From NCBI GenBank assembly GCA_902729315.2, contig LR746274.1, forward strand, positions 1,612,001 through 1,676,000: 64,000 nt of DNA, read 5' to 3'. This DNA is from Spirodela intermedia. Taxonomy: Eukaryota > Streptophyta > Magnoliopsida > Alismatales > Araceae. Position 1 is the first letter of the stretch. Each line of letters begins with the position of its first letter. The notes below the pieces were generated by a model. That model saw only the letters and a program-made list of their open reading frames with translations, was not told where the DNA came from and did not search any database. Made by a program: the position numbers and the translations under genes. Of this stretch, positions 1 to 12,600 are shown one piece after another.

Positions 1-1003
1 AATAGCAAGAACCTTAAGAGTGACTCCGGGCTATTCTTTCATGCACAAAGGAAGCCATAAATATTAGGAGATGCTCTACAATACAAGTTTTGTAAGCCAG
101 TGCATGAGACTACTGTTAAAGTGATATTCAAAGGGTAATACAAAAACAATGTCTGCTTAGAGAACAGAAATTACTGGTTCCAGCTGCGATGGGAAGTGTC
201 TGCGAACAATAATTCCCGCCACTGCCTGAATCAATGGTAAAAGTATTTCTTGTAAGTTGACCTGAGGTATCCAAAAAGCAATTTAAATATTTATGGAATT
301 TATCAATTGCATAATACTTGGTGGTATATGCATATGTTTTACATACTATGGGTGTTTATGCAGCTTTCCTGAAAAACCTATAAATATTCAAAACTTAGAA
401 ATCCTCAGTGAGGTGACAAAAGGTTGACCTTCCAGTAATTTTTCTAAGTTGAACAACAGAAAGACCAAAGCTAGAAGTCTGTGGAGAATTTTAACGAGAA
501 GACATTGTAATCACCATAATCTTACACGACTTTGCTCAATAGTACACGAATATACTCGATTAAGTTTTTCCGTATGCAATATGAACGAGACAACGTGATA
601 CATTATAAAAAAAAGGTTGTAAAAAATAATAATCCACTAATGATCAGATAGCAAACTATCAAGCCTGTTCTTTTGCAACTAAGAGGATGAACATATCCAC
701 TGGCAATACCGTATCTCAAGTGAGACACTAGTTCAATTTATTTCTCCCTTTCATAATAATACAGATTAGTCTACTTCTTTTCTGAGCAAAAAACCTTGTA
801 AACAGGTAGAAATATGTTCACTTTACCCTCATTTCCGTTTGCGTCAGAAAAGGCTGACCGTCAGGATCTCTTGAGAGGAGGACTTTTTTCCCTCTACTTT
901 CTCCAGCGTCTGTCCACTCCTTGCTTACGTCTGGATCCATCCACAGCAATTCCATATCCTCTGCGTCCACGCAGTCCTCCCAATATTTGAAGCTCACAGA
1001 CAT
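1..1003 (-). CDS. Lysozyme-like / lytic-transglycosylase-like protein, 5' part only
   Basis: The first coding exon (1003 to 827) begins MSVSFKYWEDCVDAEDMELL and ends in TQTEMR at an AGG|GTAAAG donor. A second exon (225 to 175) reads AVAGIIVRRHFPSQLEP between CAG and GTAATT and joins in phase 0. The rest lies beyond the left edge. As I remember it, this N-terminus is that of a conserved plant protein with a lysozyme-like (SLT transglycosylase) fold in its C-terminal half. That catalytic part is not in the window, so no active site can be seen and the function is uncertain in any case. The start is the first ATG of the open frame and gives the conserved MSVSFKYW opening. A GC-rich, CT-rich (minus-strand) stretch at about 2900-3150 may be an untranslated first exon, separated by an intron of about 1.9 kb; this is inference. 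Confidence 0.68.
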
Positions 1004-3843
1004 TTTATAATGATAAACTGAGGTGTCGGTACGCTATATACCAACAAAAAGTTTGACAAAATATTGTAGCTGTCTGTGGAACCTGACATGGCAGATGAGA
1101 AAAATTCACATAGGAAAAATGTATTAGTATTTAAGACAAGTTTTCCTGACAGAAAGACGCTATACACCTTATTCTTAGGAAGTGATGATAATTCTCTTTC
1201 ATCATGAATACACTAGCTGCTTATGTTCTTCGAGTCTAAATCAGTTATAGACGATTACTTCCAGAAAAATTGGAAATAACCTTCCAACGAAGAACAGCCA
1301 GGAATTTTTCGCGTTTATCGAAAGGCACGTATATCATCGGCTTCATGCCTCTGAGGACATTAAATCATTCCAGTATAGCGAAAAGATGAACTGACAGCCA
1401 TCATAAATTGTGTCATTTTCAACAAGGAAAAAAATAAAATCAAATGACAAACGAATTTAGAAGAACTAACACAGGAAAGACGAAACACTAACGTACAAGC
1501 CCATGTATTACAACGAATGATCCATGTTATACCAAAGTAGACTCCATTTAACAAACAGTTTAATATGCTCAAATGTGTGCAATTCCCAATCAAATGTATG
1601 CTAACTGGCCGACACAGTTGATTGACAGATTTATTTATTTTTTTGTACTGACATAATCGCACATTCCAAACAAATGTTTTAAAAAATCCTATAATTGTAG
1701 GGAGAAATTACTCCATTCATGACCAATTGATATTTAGTTCGATAGCCTAAAAATCTAATATGACGTCAGTTCCAATGATTCCTCCGAATTTACAAACAAC
1801 ACAGTTATATTGTCCACTTGCCAAAGCCTCAAATCAACTTGCAAGCAGAACTGAATAATCTAAATTTATACCAAAAAAATATCTAAAGTTAAATGGATGC
1901 GCACACTCCACTCATAATCAATTACTTTCTAGTGGGATGACCCAATATTTAAACAATCAGAATCAAGTCATTCTTGTCTTTCGGTTCTTGACGCACCAAG
2001 AAAAACTCTTTGTGCTTCATGTGGATATCCATGGGCAAAGAACAGAATGAGGAAAGAAAAGGCTCATTAAAGTCTGTGTTTCAAGAAGGGATTTGACAAG
2101 GTTATCTGGACTATTTTATCAATTCTAATGGAAGAATTTTACTTTGAGACACATGCATTGGTGAGGGGGCATAAGCGTAGTACTAGTACCATTCAGGTTA
2201 CCTAATTTGTTGAACAGTCAACAACTTTGAGCTTTTAGGCTATGAAGCAAGTTGTGCATGCAGCGGTGCACAGTACTGATACTTGACGTCATTTTGGCAG
2301 ACGGGGGCCACCACCAGATTAAGACATCTTCAGTTCTCAACGCTGAAAAAGACTGGTCGACAGAGTCCCTAGAAGAGATTGCTGTCCTCTAATAAAAGGT
2401 TTGCGAGACAGGAGCAAAAGATGGTCTCTTCTTGTATTTCGATGGTCAAGACGGCTCCAATGCGCTCATCATTTTTTATCATAGTTATAAAAAAGACCCC
2501 GAACATCAAGTTTGAATCTCGTTAGTATATAGCATGTCAAACGCCTTAGTATCAGAGATTATTAAGTCCATCAGAGGAAACCACCATAAGAGGTTCTCAT
2601 TGCTGCTGAGAAAATCGAGGCACTGACATTGTGGAAAGAAAATCACTAGCCCTTCACCAGATTATACATGCAAGAATCGTAATCAACAAACATGCTGTAA
2701 ATACGTCTATAAAGAAATGAAAATACTTCATCAGAGATTCATAGAAAACAAAAAAAATATTACACCATAAGACGCCAGGGTGAGAAGGGCGGGCTAAGAA
2801 GGTTCAAAGCCACTCAACAAGTTTCGATATGTTGTTCACTTCAAATGCCGGAAAAAATGTCGCTCCAGTCCTGCTTCCCCCAGAGATAACAGAGTGGTGG
2901 AGTCGTCGTGATCAAGTATGAAACGTGAGGAAACGAGAACAATGCACAAAATGGGGACGAGATAGCAGATCAACCTCCTCTCTTGGCGCATTAGCCGACG
3001 GAGCTACTGGAAAAGAGAGACGGGCAATGCGAGAGAAATTGAGGACAATCTGCGAGAAATCCGGCTCGATCGGTATCGAGAAAGGAAAGGAGTAGAGCGA
3101 AAGGAGGGGGGAGGGCGAGAGATGGCGAGGGTGTCAGCCGGAGGGACGACCGGAGAGGATCTCTAACCAACCCAACGGACCTGTGGGTGCCACGTAGGAC
3201 AAAATTCTCGCCGTCAGCCCTCCGCGAAATGTCGGTCGGCCGTCAAACCCAAACTCGTCCCGGCCAACTAAATTCTGACCACCATCCTCAAGAAGAAATT
3301 CAACATTCTCTCTCTCCCTCTCTCTGTGCACCTTCCGCTCTTACACCGCCTGGCTCGGCAGCAGCAGCTGGAGAAGGTCAAAAGACCGACCGCCCATGTA
3401 CTTGCTGCTGCAGTGCAGCCACCGCTGCCATGATTTTTGCTCTCCTCTTCTAGCACCCGGTGACATGCATGACGGGCCCAATGTACATGTCTGCACTCAC
3501 CATATTCTGCCCTTCCAAAAGGAAGAAGAAAGGGCGGGTGGGGGAAGGCGGGCGGAGGAGAGCCCAAGAACATCCTCGATAGCTGCTATGGCTGTCCTGA
3601 GTTTACCCATTGGAGCGATTTCACAGGAGATAGCCAGATAGAGATCAGATTCCCGGCAGCTTTCGATCGATTTACATGAATCGCTTCTATTGAAATAAAA
3701 CTGACAGAGACAAACAATGGATGGAGAGGACGCTCTAAAATTGGGCTCTGAACTTTGAAAACCGAGCCCCGATCTACAGCCTGAAATGGGAGGGCTTTAC
3801 AAGGGAGGGGGTTGATGGTCTGTACAGCAAGGGTAGGGATGGC
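1004..3843. other. Spacer between the lysozyme-like gene and the EXA1 3' end
   Basis: No convincing coding exon was found. The part from 1004 to about 2880 is AT-rich and is probably a leader intron or promoter of the minus-strand gene to its left. From about 2880 to 3180 the sequence becomes GC-rich and is pyrimidine-rich on the minus strand, as plant 5' leaders are. From 3180 to 3843 there are GC-rich short open frames on both strands with no recognisable family. Part of this should be the EXA1 3' UTR. A short CT tract lies at about 3308-3325. Confidence 0.4.
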
Positions 3844-6603
3844 TTACAGGTCCTCAGGGCGCTGGATCTCGCCCATCATGATGCGGTTGCTGTGGACCTT
3901 GAAGCCCAGGAGGGAGGGATCAATCTGCCTCCCTTTCTTACCTTTCTTCTTGTTGCTAGCCCTGCCGGCGCCCTGGGCGCCCTCCATCTCTGAGCCCGCG
4001 GCCGCAACCTCTGCTTCTGTCACGGGCTTCTTGGGGCTCAACAGCATGTCCATGAAAGACGCCCCCAAGGGATCCGCATCACTGGGCGCCCGCCGGAGCC
4101 TCGCGTCCTTCACGGGTGGTGGGACGTCGGTGGCCTGGAGCGCTGCACCTCCGCCACTACCTCGCCCGCCCTCTGCGTTGTCTATGATACCAGATAAACA
4201 GTCAGCATGCCTCTGAGGCAACGACGGCAGTGAGAATAACACTACTCTATGTGGAGAATCGGCATACCCTCTGAGGGAGAAGTGATCCTGGTTTCGTCGC
4301 CCAAAGCAGGAAGCGGCGCCAGCTGGGGCAGTGAGTCTTGGGATGCCAATGAGCCTTGGAAGTGGTGCTTCAGCAGAGTGTTGGGAAGGAGGCTGCGAGT
4401 ACAACAAACCAAACAGTGAGTTCATATTATATACTAGATGGCATTATACGAAGGATCAAACTGACTCAGATTAAAGAACTGTCATTTCAACTCGAACAAG
4501 TAAGTACATTGACAACACCAACACCAACTTTGCTTTAACATTTTGTCCTGAAAACCCCATATATTTTGTCTTAACCCCTTGCTAGATTGGATATTGGTAA
4601 TCAGAATTCTAGAAAATGGATCCGACCCACGTCAGCAGGGTCAAGTTTTCTAAAGCTGGCGAAACCCTGTGAGACCACGGATGAGCCCCCCAATTCAATA
4701 TCATATTTGGTCCGTTATAAATTGGGCAGCCTGTCTTCTTCAATCCATGCAAATCTAACGAAAAGGCTCTTGTAGATAATAGACATCATAGAAACTTGTA
4801 CTATACAAACCATAATTGAAATATCAATTAGATACGATCATTCCACATCTCATTCAGAATTCGCTATACCTGTCCGTATTCAGCTCTCGGCTAGGCTCAC
4901 TTTCCACATTCATCTCAATGTTGTATAAACCCATGTTTCCTCCTGCACAACATCGTGAAGCTAATGAGCTAAATAAGAGAGATTAGGTCAATGATTCAAT
5001 GAAAGCATCCTAGCAAATTTGTCTCAATTCTTATACTGAATGATAGGATTAAGGATGAAGAATTTTATTTTTGGGACCAACGAAACTAAAATAGAAAATT
5101 GTCAGAAACATCACCAAGAACTTCCGGAGCTGATCCCTTTGCTGATTTAACTTTGGACCAAGGTTTTTTGGCTTTCACGCCCTCTTTCGTGTCCAAGAAG
5201 TCCATGCTGGAATCTCCATATATCCCCTGATTTGTTTCATTCATAATAAGAGATTGTCTATCTTCTAGTAATTCTCCAGAAATAGATTGATAAGGCAACC
5301 TTTTGCCGCTTTCAATACTGTTACTCTGTCCATCAGGAGCCACGTTCACTGACTGTTCCTGGGCAAGGTGCCTCATCTTGGATCCATAAGAATCCTTGGC
5401 GAAAATATCCCGACTATTTCGGTCCACATAAAGATCGAAGGGGTGATCTGAAGCAGGCCCAGAAAAAGGCCAATTCGCATCTCTGATTCCATGAGACGAA
5501 TCACGAGGATCATTGACCATCTCTGGTGGCAGGGAATGGATGTTCAAATCTTTGCCAATCAAACCCATTAGAGACCGTGCAGACTTTTCATCATTGCCTA
5601 CCGTAGTAGCCCATGCATTGGGATCCTCAGATCCGAGATTCATCACGAAATTTATCCTCTGCCTCTCAGCTTCTAGGCGCAGTTGGTGAGGCTGAGACTC
5701 CATCAAACTTTTTGGAAACTGCCCATCAGGCTCGGACATGTGAATGGCTAATGAGTCCATATGCGATACATTAAATTGATTAGGAAATTGCTGAGGGCGC
5801 GAACGAACATTGGAAGGAAACTGACCGACTTGACCAGAATGATTTACATTCCCGAATTGGTCCTGAAGACCTAATCCTTGAAGTCGTGACATGAGCTCCG
5901 TGTTGAACCCAGCAGCATCAACAGGGGAAGAGAGTGGCCTCTCGAAAGGTTGTGTCCTTGGTTCATAGAGAACATGTTGCATATGCTCACGCATGGACAA
6001 GCTGTGATCAAAATGGCCTGATTGCTCAAAGGCTGCCCGGTTCTGATGGCCTTGGAGACGATCCAACTGAGCGAGACCAGAGGAATGGGACCAATGACGA
6101 CCAGAAGGTGTTCTCACAAGCTGCCCGGATTCGTCGACTGACCAAGACCTTCCAAGATGTCTCTCATCCTCCACAACTGGAAGCTGCTGCCTTTGTCCCC
6201 CTGGAAACTGTTGGGCCTGAAACTGCTCTTGTTGAAGCCTTAGAAACAACTGTTGGTCCAAAAGTCCTTGATTCTGCTTGGAGTGCAAGGCCTCGAGCAA
6301 ATCTTTCGGATGCTCCGGATGCTGCCTGTGTCCAAACTTTGCCTGTAGAAGCTGCTCCAAAGATGGATCGCTGTGCCTTGATTGAAGAGAGTGTTGTTTC
6401 AAATGATGTTGAAGACGTTCCTGAAAGACAAGTTCATCGTGCATAGTTTTTCTCTGGAGAGGCTCAACCTGGGAGGGCCCAAAAGGAGATTCATGCATCT
6501 GTCGCTGCAGCAACTGCTCCAAAAGCAAATGTTGCACATGAGATTGTTCATTCTGCTGTTGCTGGCGGTGCTCCAGTAATTGGAATGGGAGGTGTTGAAG
6601 CTC

Positions 6604-6639
<36 letters not shown>

Positions 6640-9600
6640 GAGCTGCAAAAGCTGTTGCTGTTGGAATTGAAGTTTCAAAAGATTCTCCAACTCGGGTACA
6701 TGTGGACCAATTACTTGCTGATGATGAGGGCCCTGGAGTTGTTCCAAATGAAGCCGTTGATGTGGAGACGGCAAATTCTGCTGCTGAAGATGTTGCAGCT
6801 GAAGTTGTTGTAGAAGTATCTGATCTTCAAGACCAAGTCGACCAGAGTCTTGTTCGAAATGAGACAGCTGGTGGGCAACCATTGAATCATGAAATAGGTT
6901 CGGATTTACACCCCCCTGTCTACTGCTGACATTTGGCCACATGTCACGAACATCACGTAAATCACCAACGGAATTAGGGTCAAGTCGTTGCCCATGATTA
7001 GATATATTAGTTTGCAGCTCAGGATGCCCCTGGTTAATGATGCCAGATAAATTTGTTGATAGAGGACGCTTCTGGTGAGCTTCTAGCTCAGAAAGTAACA
7101 GCCCAAGAGGATGTGCATCATTATCAGCCAGAACCTGACGTCCGGGAAAGCTTCCATCTTCCGCTTCGCTGGTAGAAAAGTCATGAATGCCCAACCGGGA
7201 ATGGTTTGATAGCATGTTCGGATTAGTATTCATTGACCTTCCACGATACAACACTTCTACAACATGAAACAACCAAGCTCCGTCAAATTCCTAAATTAGG
7301 GAAAATGAGAAATAACACAAAATATACCAAAAGTAAAAAGCCAAGTAAACAGAAGAGAGAATAAACCTTCAACGTCTGGCCCAGTATGCTCACGAAAGCT
7401 CTGGTTCTCAGCATGATAACTGCCCGATGATATATCTGGCCTGGAACTAGAAAAGTTACGATCATGCAGATCAATACGATCAGAATGCCTAGACATTCTC
7501 TGTCCACCTAAAGCATTAGAAACAGAAACGTCCGACCCTGCTTCAGGATTTCCTTCAATAGCATCTGATGATTCTGACTGATCCCCAGAATTATTCACCA
7601 GAACAGATCTAGCTCTGAGTTTCAAATGTGGCATTACATCTCCAAGTTTCTTGAAAGGTGTGCCTTCAGGAGCATCTGACAGGCATACAGGTAAATCAGT
7701 GCCAAAAAATCCCTGATCAAACCATGAAATAATGTCAACTCCTAAAAAGGGTCCCTGTATCTCTCCCTGAGGATCACGGTAAAAGAAACTCAATTCTTCT
7801 GGAGGTATGCCCAGTTCAAACTTTATATCATCATTATTCTTTTGACATGGTTCATTTGCACTAACAAAATCCTTGAAAAATTGTGAATCGAAAATGGCGG
7901 TGGACTGATCCGGTAGTTTTGAATGGCCATCCAAAGCAGCAGTTAATTCTTGGTCTGCAGTTTTATTACTTGTCAAGTGTAAAGCAAGTCCCGGGTCCGT
8001 CATGGCATTTCTTTTGTCATCGGTGCAGACAGAGCTAGCCCCATCCATGCATGATAAATCAGCCTCAGAAGCAACTGGAGTCCAACCGCTAGAAGTTATC
8101 TCAGACATCAAGTTACCAGCTGATTTCCCATGCTCCTCAAAGCCAGAAACTCCATCTGAAAGATTCAACATTTTCCAGCAAAACATGACTAAGAGATAAG
8201 CAAATAAAAGCAAAAAACAGTTTACTTGCACACTTCTTAAATGGAAGTTCATACATCTTTCTAGTAACACACTTCTTGTTATTGCATGCCCTCAGAAAAG
8301 AAAAAATTGTGAAAATTTTGAAACCTCCAATTCCAATTCCAACTACAGTTTAGTTAGTTGATAACCAGAACCCGAAAAAAGATTACTCTTGCCCCAGTTA
8401 CAGAGCTCACCAGTAAGAGACAAGCTCGACCTGGAAATAGCCATCTTGAAAGAGACTGGCTGATTCCCAGCGACTCTATTTTTGTATTTTAAAGGGATAT
8501 TGCGATTCCCACTCTTAAATCTTATCAGGAATTGACTGATTCCGATTTGAGTTGGCAGAAGCTATGAATCATCAACCTGACCTTACATATCCCATCTAAC
8601 TACATTTTAATCGTAGAGAAAAAAAAGTTGGCTATGTAAGCGAATGCGCTTTCAGAAATCCATTATCATGTATAACAAGAGTATATACAAGCAGAAAACA
8701 AAAGTCATAAGGGTATTCTTGTCAATTAAAAACATAATAGTAACCACTGAAAGAAATTAACTCCCGTAACCATACACTTTTTATATGTAGTGGGAGCACA
8801 TAAGAACATACACATTAGGAAGGTTGCAAATCTAATGTGAAAGCAAAAAAAAAATATTCAGATGGAAATATCTTTTACCAGTTCTTTGAGAGGAGTTATA
8901 ATTTCCTCCTTTTACAAGTAATTCCCTTAATTCGTCAGTAGCTTTTGTGCTATATGTACCATCACTCATTCTCATGTTATTCTCTCCTGAATGAAAGAAT
9001 TGAACACGGTTAAAGAAATTGTCCAAAGCAAGCCATACTAGAAGCATCAGTATCATCTTACCAGGCTGGAAGTCATTGAATTTTGAAGTCTTTTCTCTGG
9101 CAAAACTATGAGATACGTCACTAGAGGTAATTTTTCCTTTCCACATGTCTTCTAGAACAGCCTGCCATACATTTCAAAAAATGTTAAAGATACATCAAAC
9201 AGAGCGTTTCAAAATACAAAAAAAAATATCTGTCGACGATGGGACAGGAAGAGTATTAAAGATATGAAAAACTGGCAAAACATAAAATAAATTTGATGTG
9301 TCATAATATCATAAAATAAACAGCGTATTGAGGAACCTGAGAAATGGATCGCAGAATCGGCAATCAACTAATAAAAATTCAGAAAACAAAGACCTCATAT
9401 GAAGAGGTCCTTTGTGGACAATTACTAATAAAAAACTGTCAACCCATTATCCTGCAAAATTAATTTATACATGATATTCGACTACGTCGTGGCCACCGGA
9501 GTCAGAAAGTATACTCAACCTTCTGAACAGCAACTAGTCGGCTTGCATGGCAGACAGATACATCTCGAGCAACTTTCAGGTCACTTATAAGGTTATCCAT

Positions 9601-12600
9601 TTCCGAAATATCGGGAAAAAATCGCATGATGTTCGAGGAAGCATGGCCACCAAAAACTTCTGAAGAAAAGCAAGGCAGCCGACTGACACCAAATCTCTTG
9701 ACGTTTGTAAGACATATCCTTCTTTTGATTGAAGGTACAGAGGTTAACAGGGAGAATTTCAGGTTCGCACATCTTCATAAGTCAACAATACAATCTTGTT
9801 GGAGTCAACTCGTGAAACGGAAATTAGAAGTCCTTAAGACATAATCCTCACTTTTAAAATTGAAAAACTAGGAAAGAAAATCCACCCTCACCGTGACCTA
9901 AATGGAGGCTGCTCAAAAGCCATAAATTAATCATATTAGCCCCATATTAGCATGTCCTAAAAGAACATGCAGATGTTATAGGCGTAAATGAGAGCTAGAA
10001 AACAAGACCATTGACAGCTGGAGGCTGGTTTAGCCCAAGAAGGTATTATCAAGCATTGCAACCTATCATCTATAAACCGGAAATCTTTCCAAAAGGTCTT
10101 TAAAAAAGTCTTCAGAATCCCCTTGTTTTGGAAAGAAGACTCCACTGACGTGATCATGTAAAGAAGAGTTGATTTATAGGGGAGCTGCGAATTTGAACAA
10201 ATTATTCCTAAAATACTTACAAAGACCTGGAGGATGCACTTAATTGGGCCAAAATAGTAAAAACTGTAATCTAGGTGGCATAGTGGATATTGAATGCAGG
10301 CCAATCTAATAGAGAATACGGATTCATCATTCATATATTACCATGTAACTTATCTGTTCATCACGTACGAAGCGATCCTGATATGTATGACTGTGGACAG
10401 AGTAAAAACTGAAGTCTAAATCTATCTTCGAGTTCCATAAAATTTGCATTTTCGGGATAATGGGATCCCAGCCGAATGCGAGGGTCATTGTAGTTGGAAC
10501 AGGGAAGGAGAGTTGCAAAAAAAGTGAGGGAAGGTAAATGATCATCATTTTCAGTTAGACAATCAATAATAAAGTCAATAATTAGCATCGAACACGCAAA
10601 AATTAGATAACTAAAATTCATAAAAATATGAAAAATGTTATATCCGGGGAAAACACTCCCGCTAAATTAAACCATTTATCTTGTTCTAAAGTGGAGCTAA
10701 CACAAAACTATACAAGAGTCCGTACAACATTTCTATTCCAGTATACTGGCTCATCGCATTACAATCTGCTCGTTCTTCAATAGCCAACAGTAATCCCATC
10801 ATGCCAGGGATAATAGTCTGTCCTGGAAACTACAGATTTTGCCCATGAACATGCAAAACTCTTCCCCGCCACTAAGTCCAGATGTCAACAAAAAAAATGT
10901 TGTCCCTTGGTTAATCCCGGTTATTACATTTTTACCAATGTCACGCATATTATGATTTTAACCTGCAGACTAACATTTAAACCTTACCGATCAGAAACCA
11001 GATAGCGTCGAGTATTCAAAATCTTCCTCTGAACCCAAACTGGTCGGAAAAAATTGGCAGCTACCTTTCTACTAAGGATCAACATCAGGCAGACGCAAAA
11101 ACTGCAGAAATCTTGAGACAACAAAGCATGGCATAACTACTATAGTTTGTCCAATTCGAGCATTTACTAATATAACAGTGACAAAAATGTCAACTCAAAG
11201 CATAGGTACTTAGTAATGAAAAATAAAGATTACCTCCTCCTCTGCATCAGGAGTTACAAAAGCAAGAGGATCGACTTTATTTGATTGGGTTATTGGAGGA
11301 ACTTCCTCAAGGCCATCAGGCAGCGCATCAAAAGTTGAAAGTAACGAACGTTTTCTGTAAATATCAAGAAGCTTTCCTCGAGGGTAACGAAAAGTGTCAG
11401 GAGACAGGCCATTTCTAAGCATAGCTTCACTCTTAAAACCGATAGGACCAGCTACAGAAGGCCTCCCAACCGGAAAACTTCCAACAAGGTTTGACCTCCC
11501 ACGCCCAGAAGCAAATCCTGTAACTTGGCCATCTGCACGACCTCTGTCCAAACCAAAACCTGGTGCTGCACGATAAACGGCCGAGCCTCCAGACTGAACA
11601 TCCTGCCTATGACGTGGTCTCCACTTGTCACGAGCATCACTTTCAGAAGTTGCACGGTTCGTTGCAACAACGGGCTGCTTTTCATTGTGGGTATCATCTT
11701 TGTCTAAAATAACTTTTTTCTCAATTCGAGGGTCTTCCTTATCTTCGGGGCCCCATCTTGATGACCATTTGCTGTCCCTACGGTTTTCATGCCCTGAGCT
11801 ACGAATATTGCCTTCATGCCATTTGTCAGATAGAGGCATACTCCTAGAATCAGCTTCTCTAACACTAGCAGTGTCAACACGACGCTCACTTTTTCTATAC
11901 TCATTTTCCCTGTCTCCTTCCTTCTTGCGCTCTCTCCTACCAAGTAACCCAGTGTCCCTTTCCTCTTCACGCCAACGACGACTAATATCAATCTCTGGAC
12001 CAGCCCTTCGCCAATCTTTTTTTTCTTGTGATCCATCAAGACGCCAACCATCCTTTTGAAGGGGGTCAGACGAAATTCCATGAGACAGATTATGTTGACC
12101 ACGAATTTCCTGTCACAAGAAAGATCACAATTATTTTGCAAAATATTGACTCAGAAAATGAGTTACCAGAGTCAAACATAAAACCACCACCAAGAACATA
12201 TTAAACGCAAAAAAACATCTAACGACAAAGTCATCAAAGAAACCATCATGGATAAGTTGAAAATACCAATTTCACGATCCAATAAAGGTTATGGCACCAC
12301 CCTAAAGATTGCTCTAAAACATCATAATATAACCAGAGTAATCATGAGCATACCACAGACATAAAGTAGATAGCAAAGAAGATCTTAACAGACAAATTAA
12401 AAGAATTAAAATAATGTAAGGAAATGCAACCATGCAGATTTCTTGAAAAGGCAAACTCAAACGCAGAATTCAAGGATTGAAAAACTAAATGATAAACACA
12501 CCCTTATGCTTTGCCAGACAAATAGACACAGGTATTCTTAACAATAATCCTAAAAATTCATCATATTCTAAAAGTTTTGGTGATATACCATTTATAATTT

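Noticed and set aside
5086-5114. Natural C-terminus of EXA1 at the stop at 5086
   Set aside because: The conserved tail ([10 protein letters not shown]...MMGEIQR) lies in a separate exon at 3844-4181, and two in-phase exons bridge the gap.
5934-6929. Several plus-strand ORFs opposite the EXA1 Gln-rich exon
   Set aside because: Leu-rich and Ala-rich frames produced by CTG repeats, antisense to a well-supported gene.
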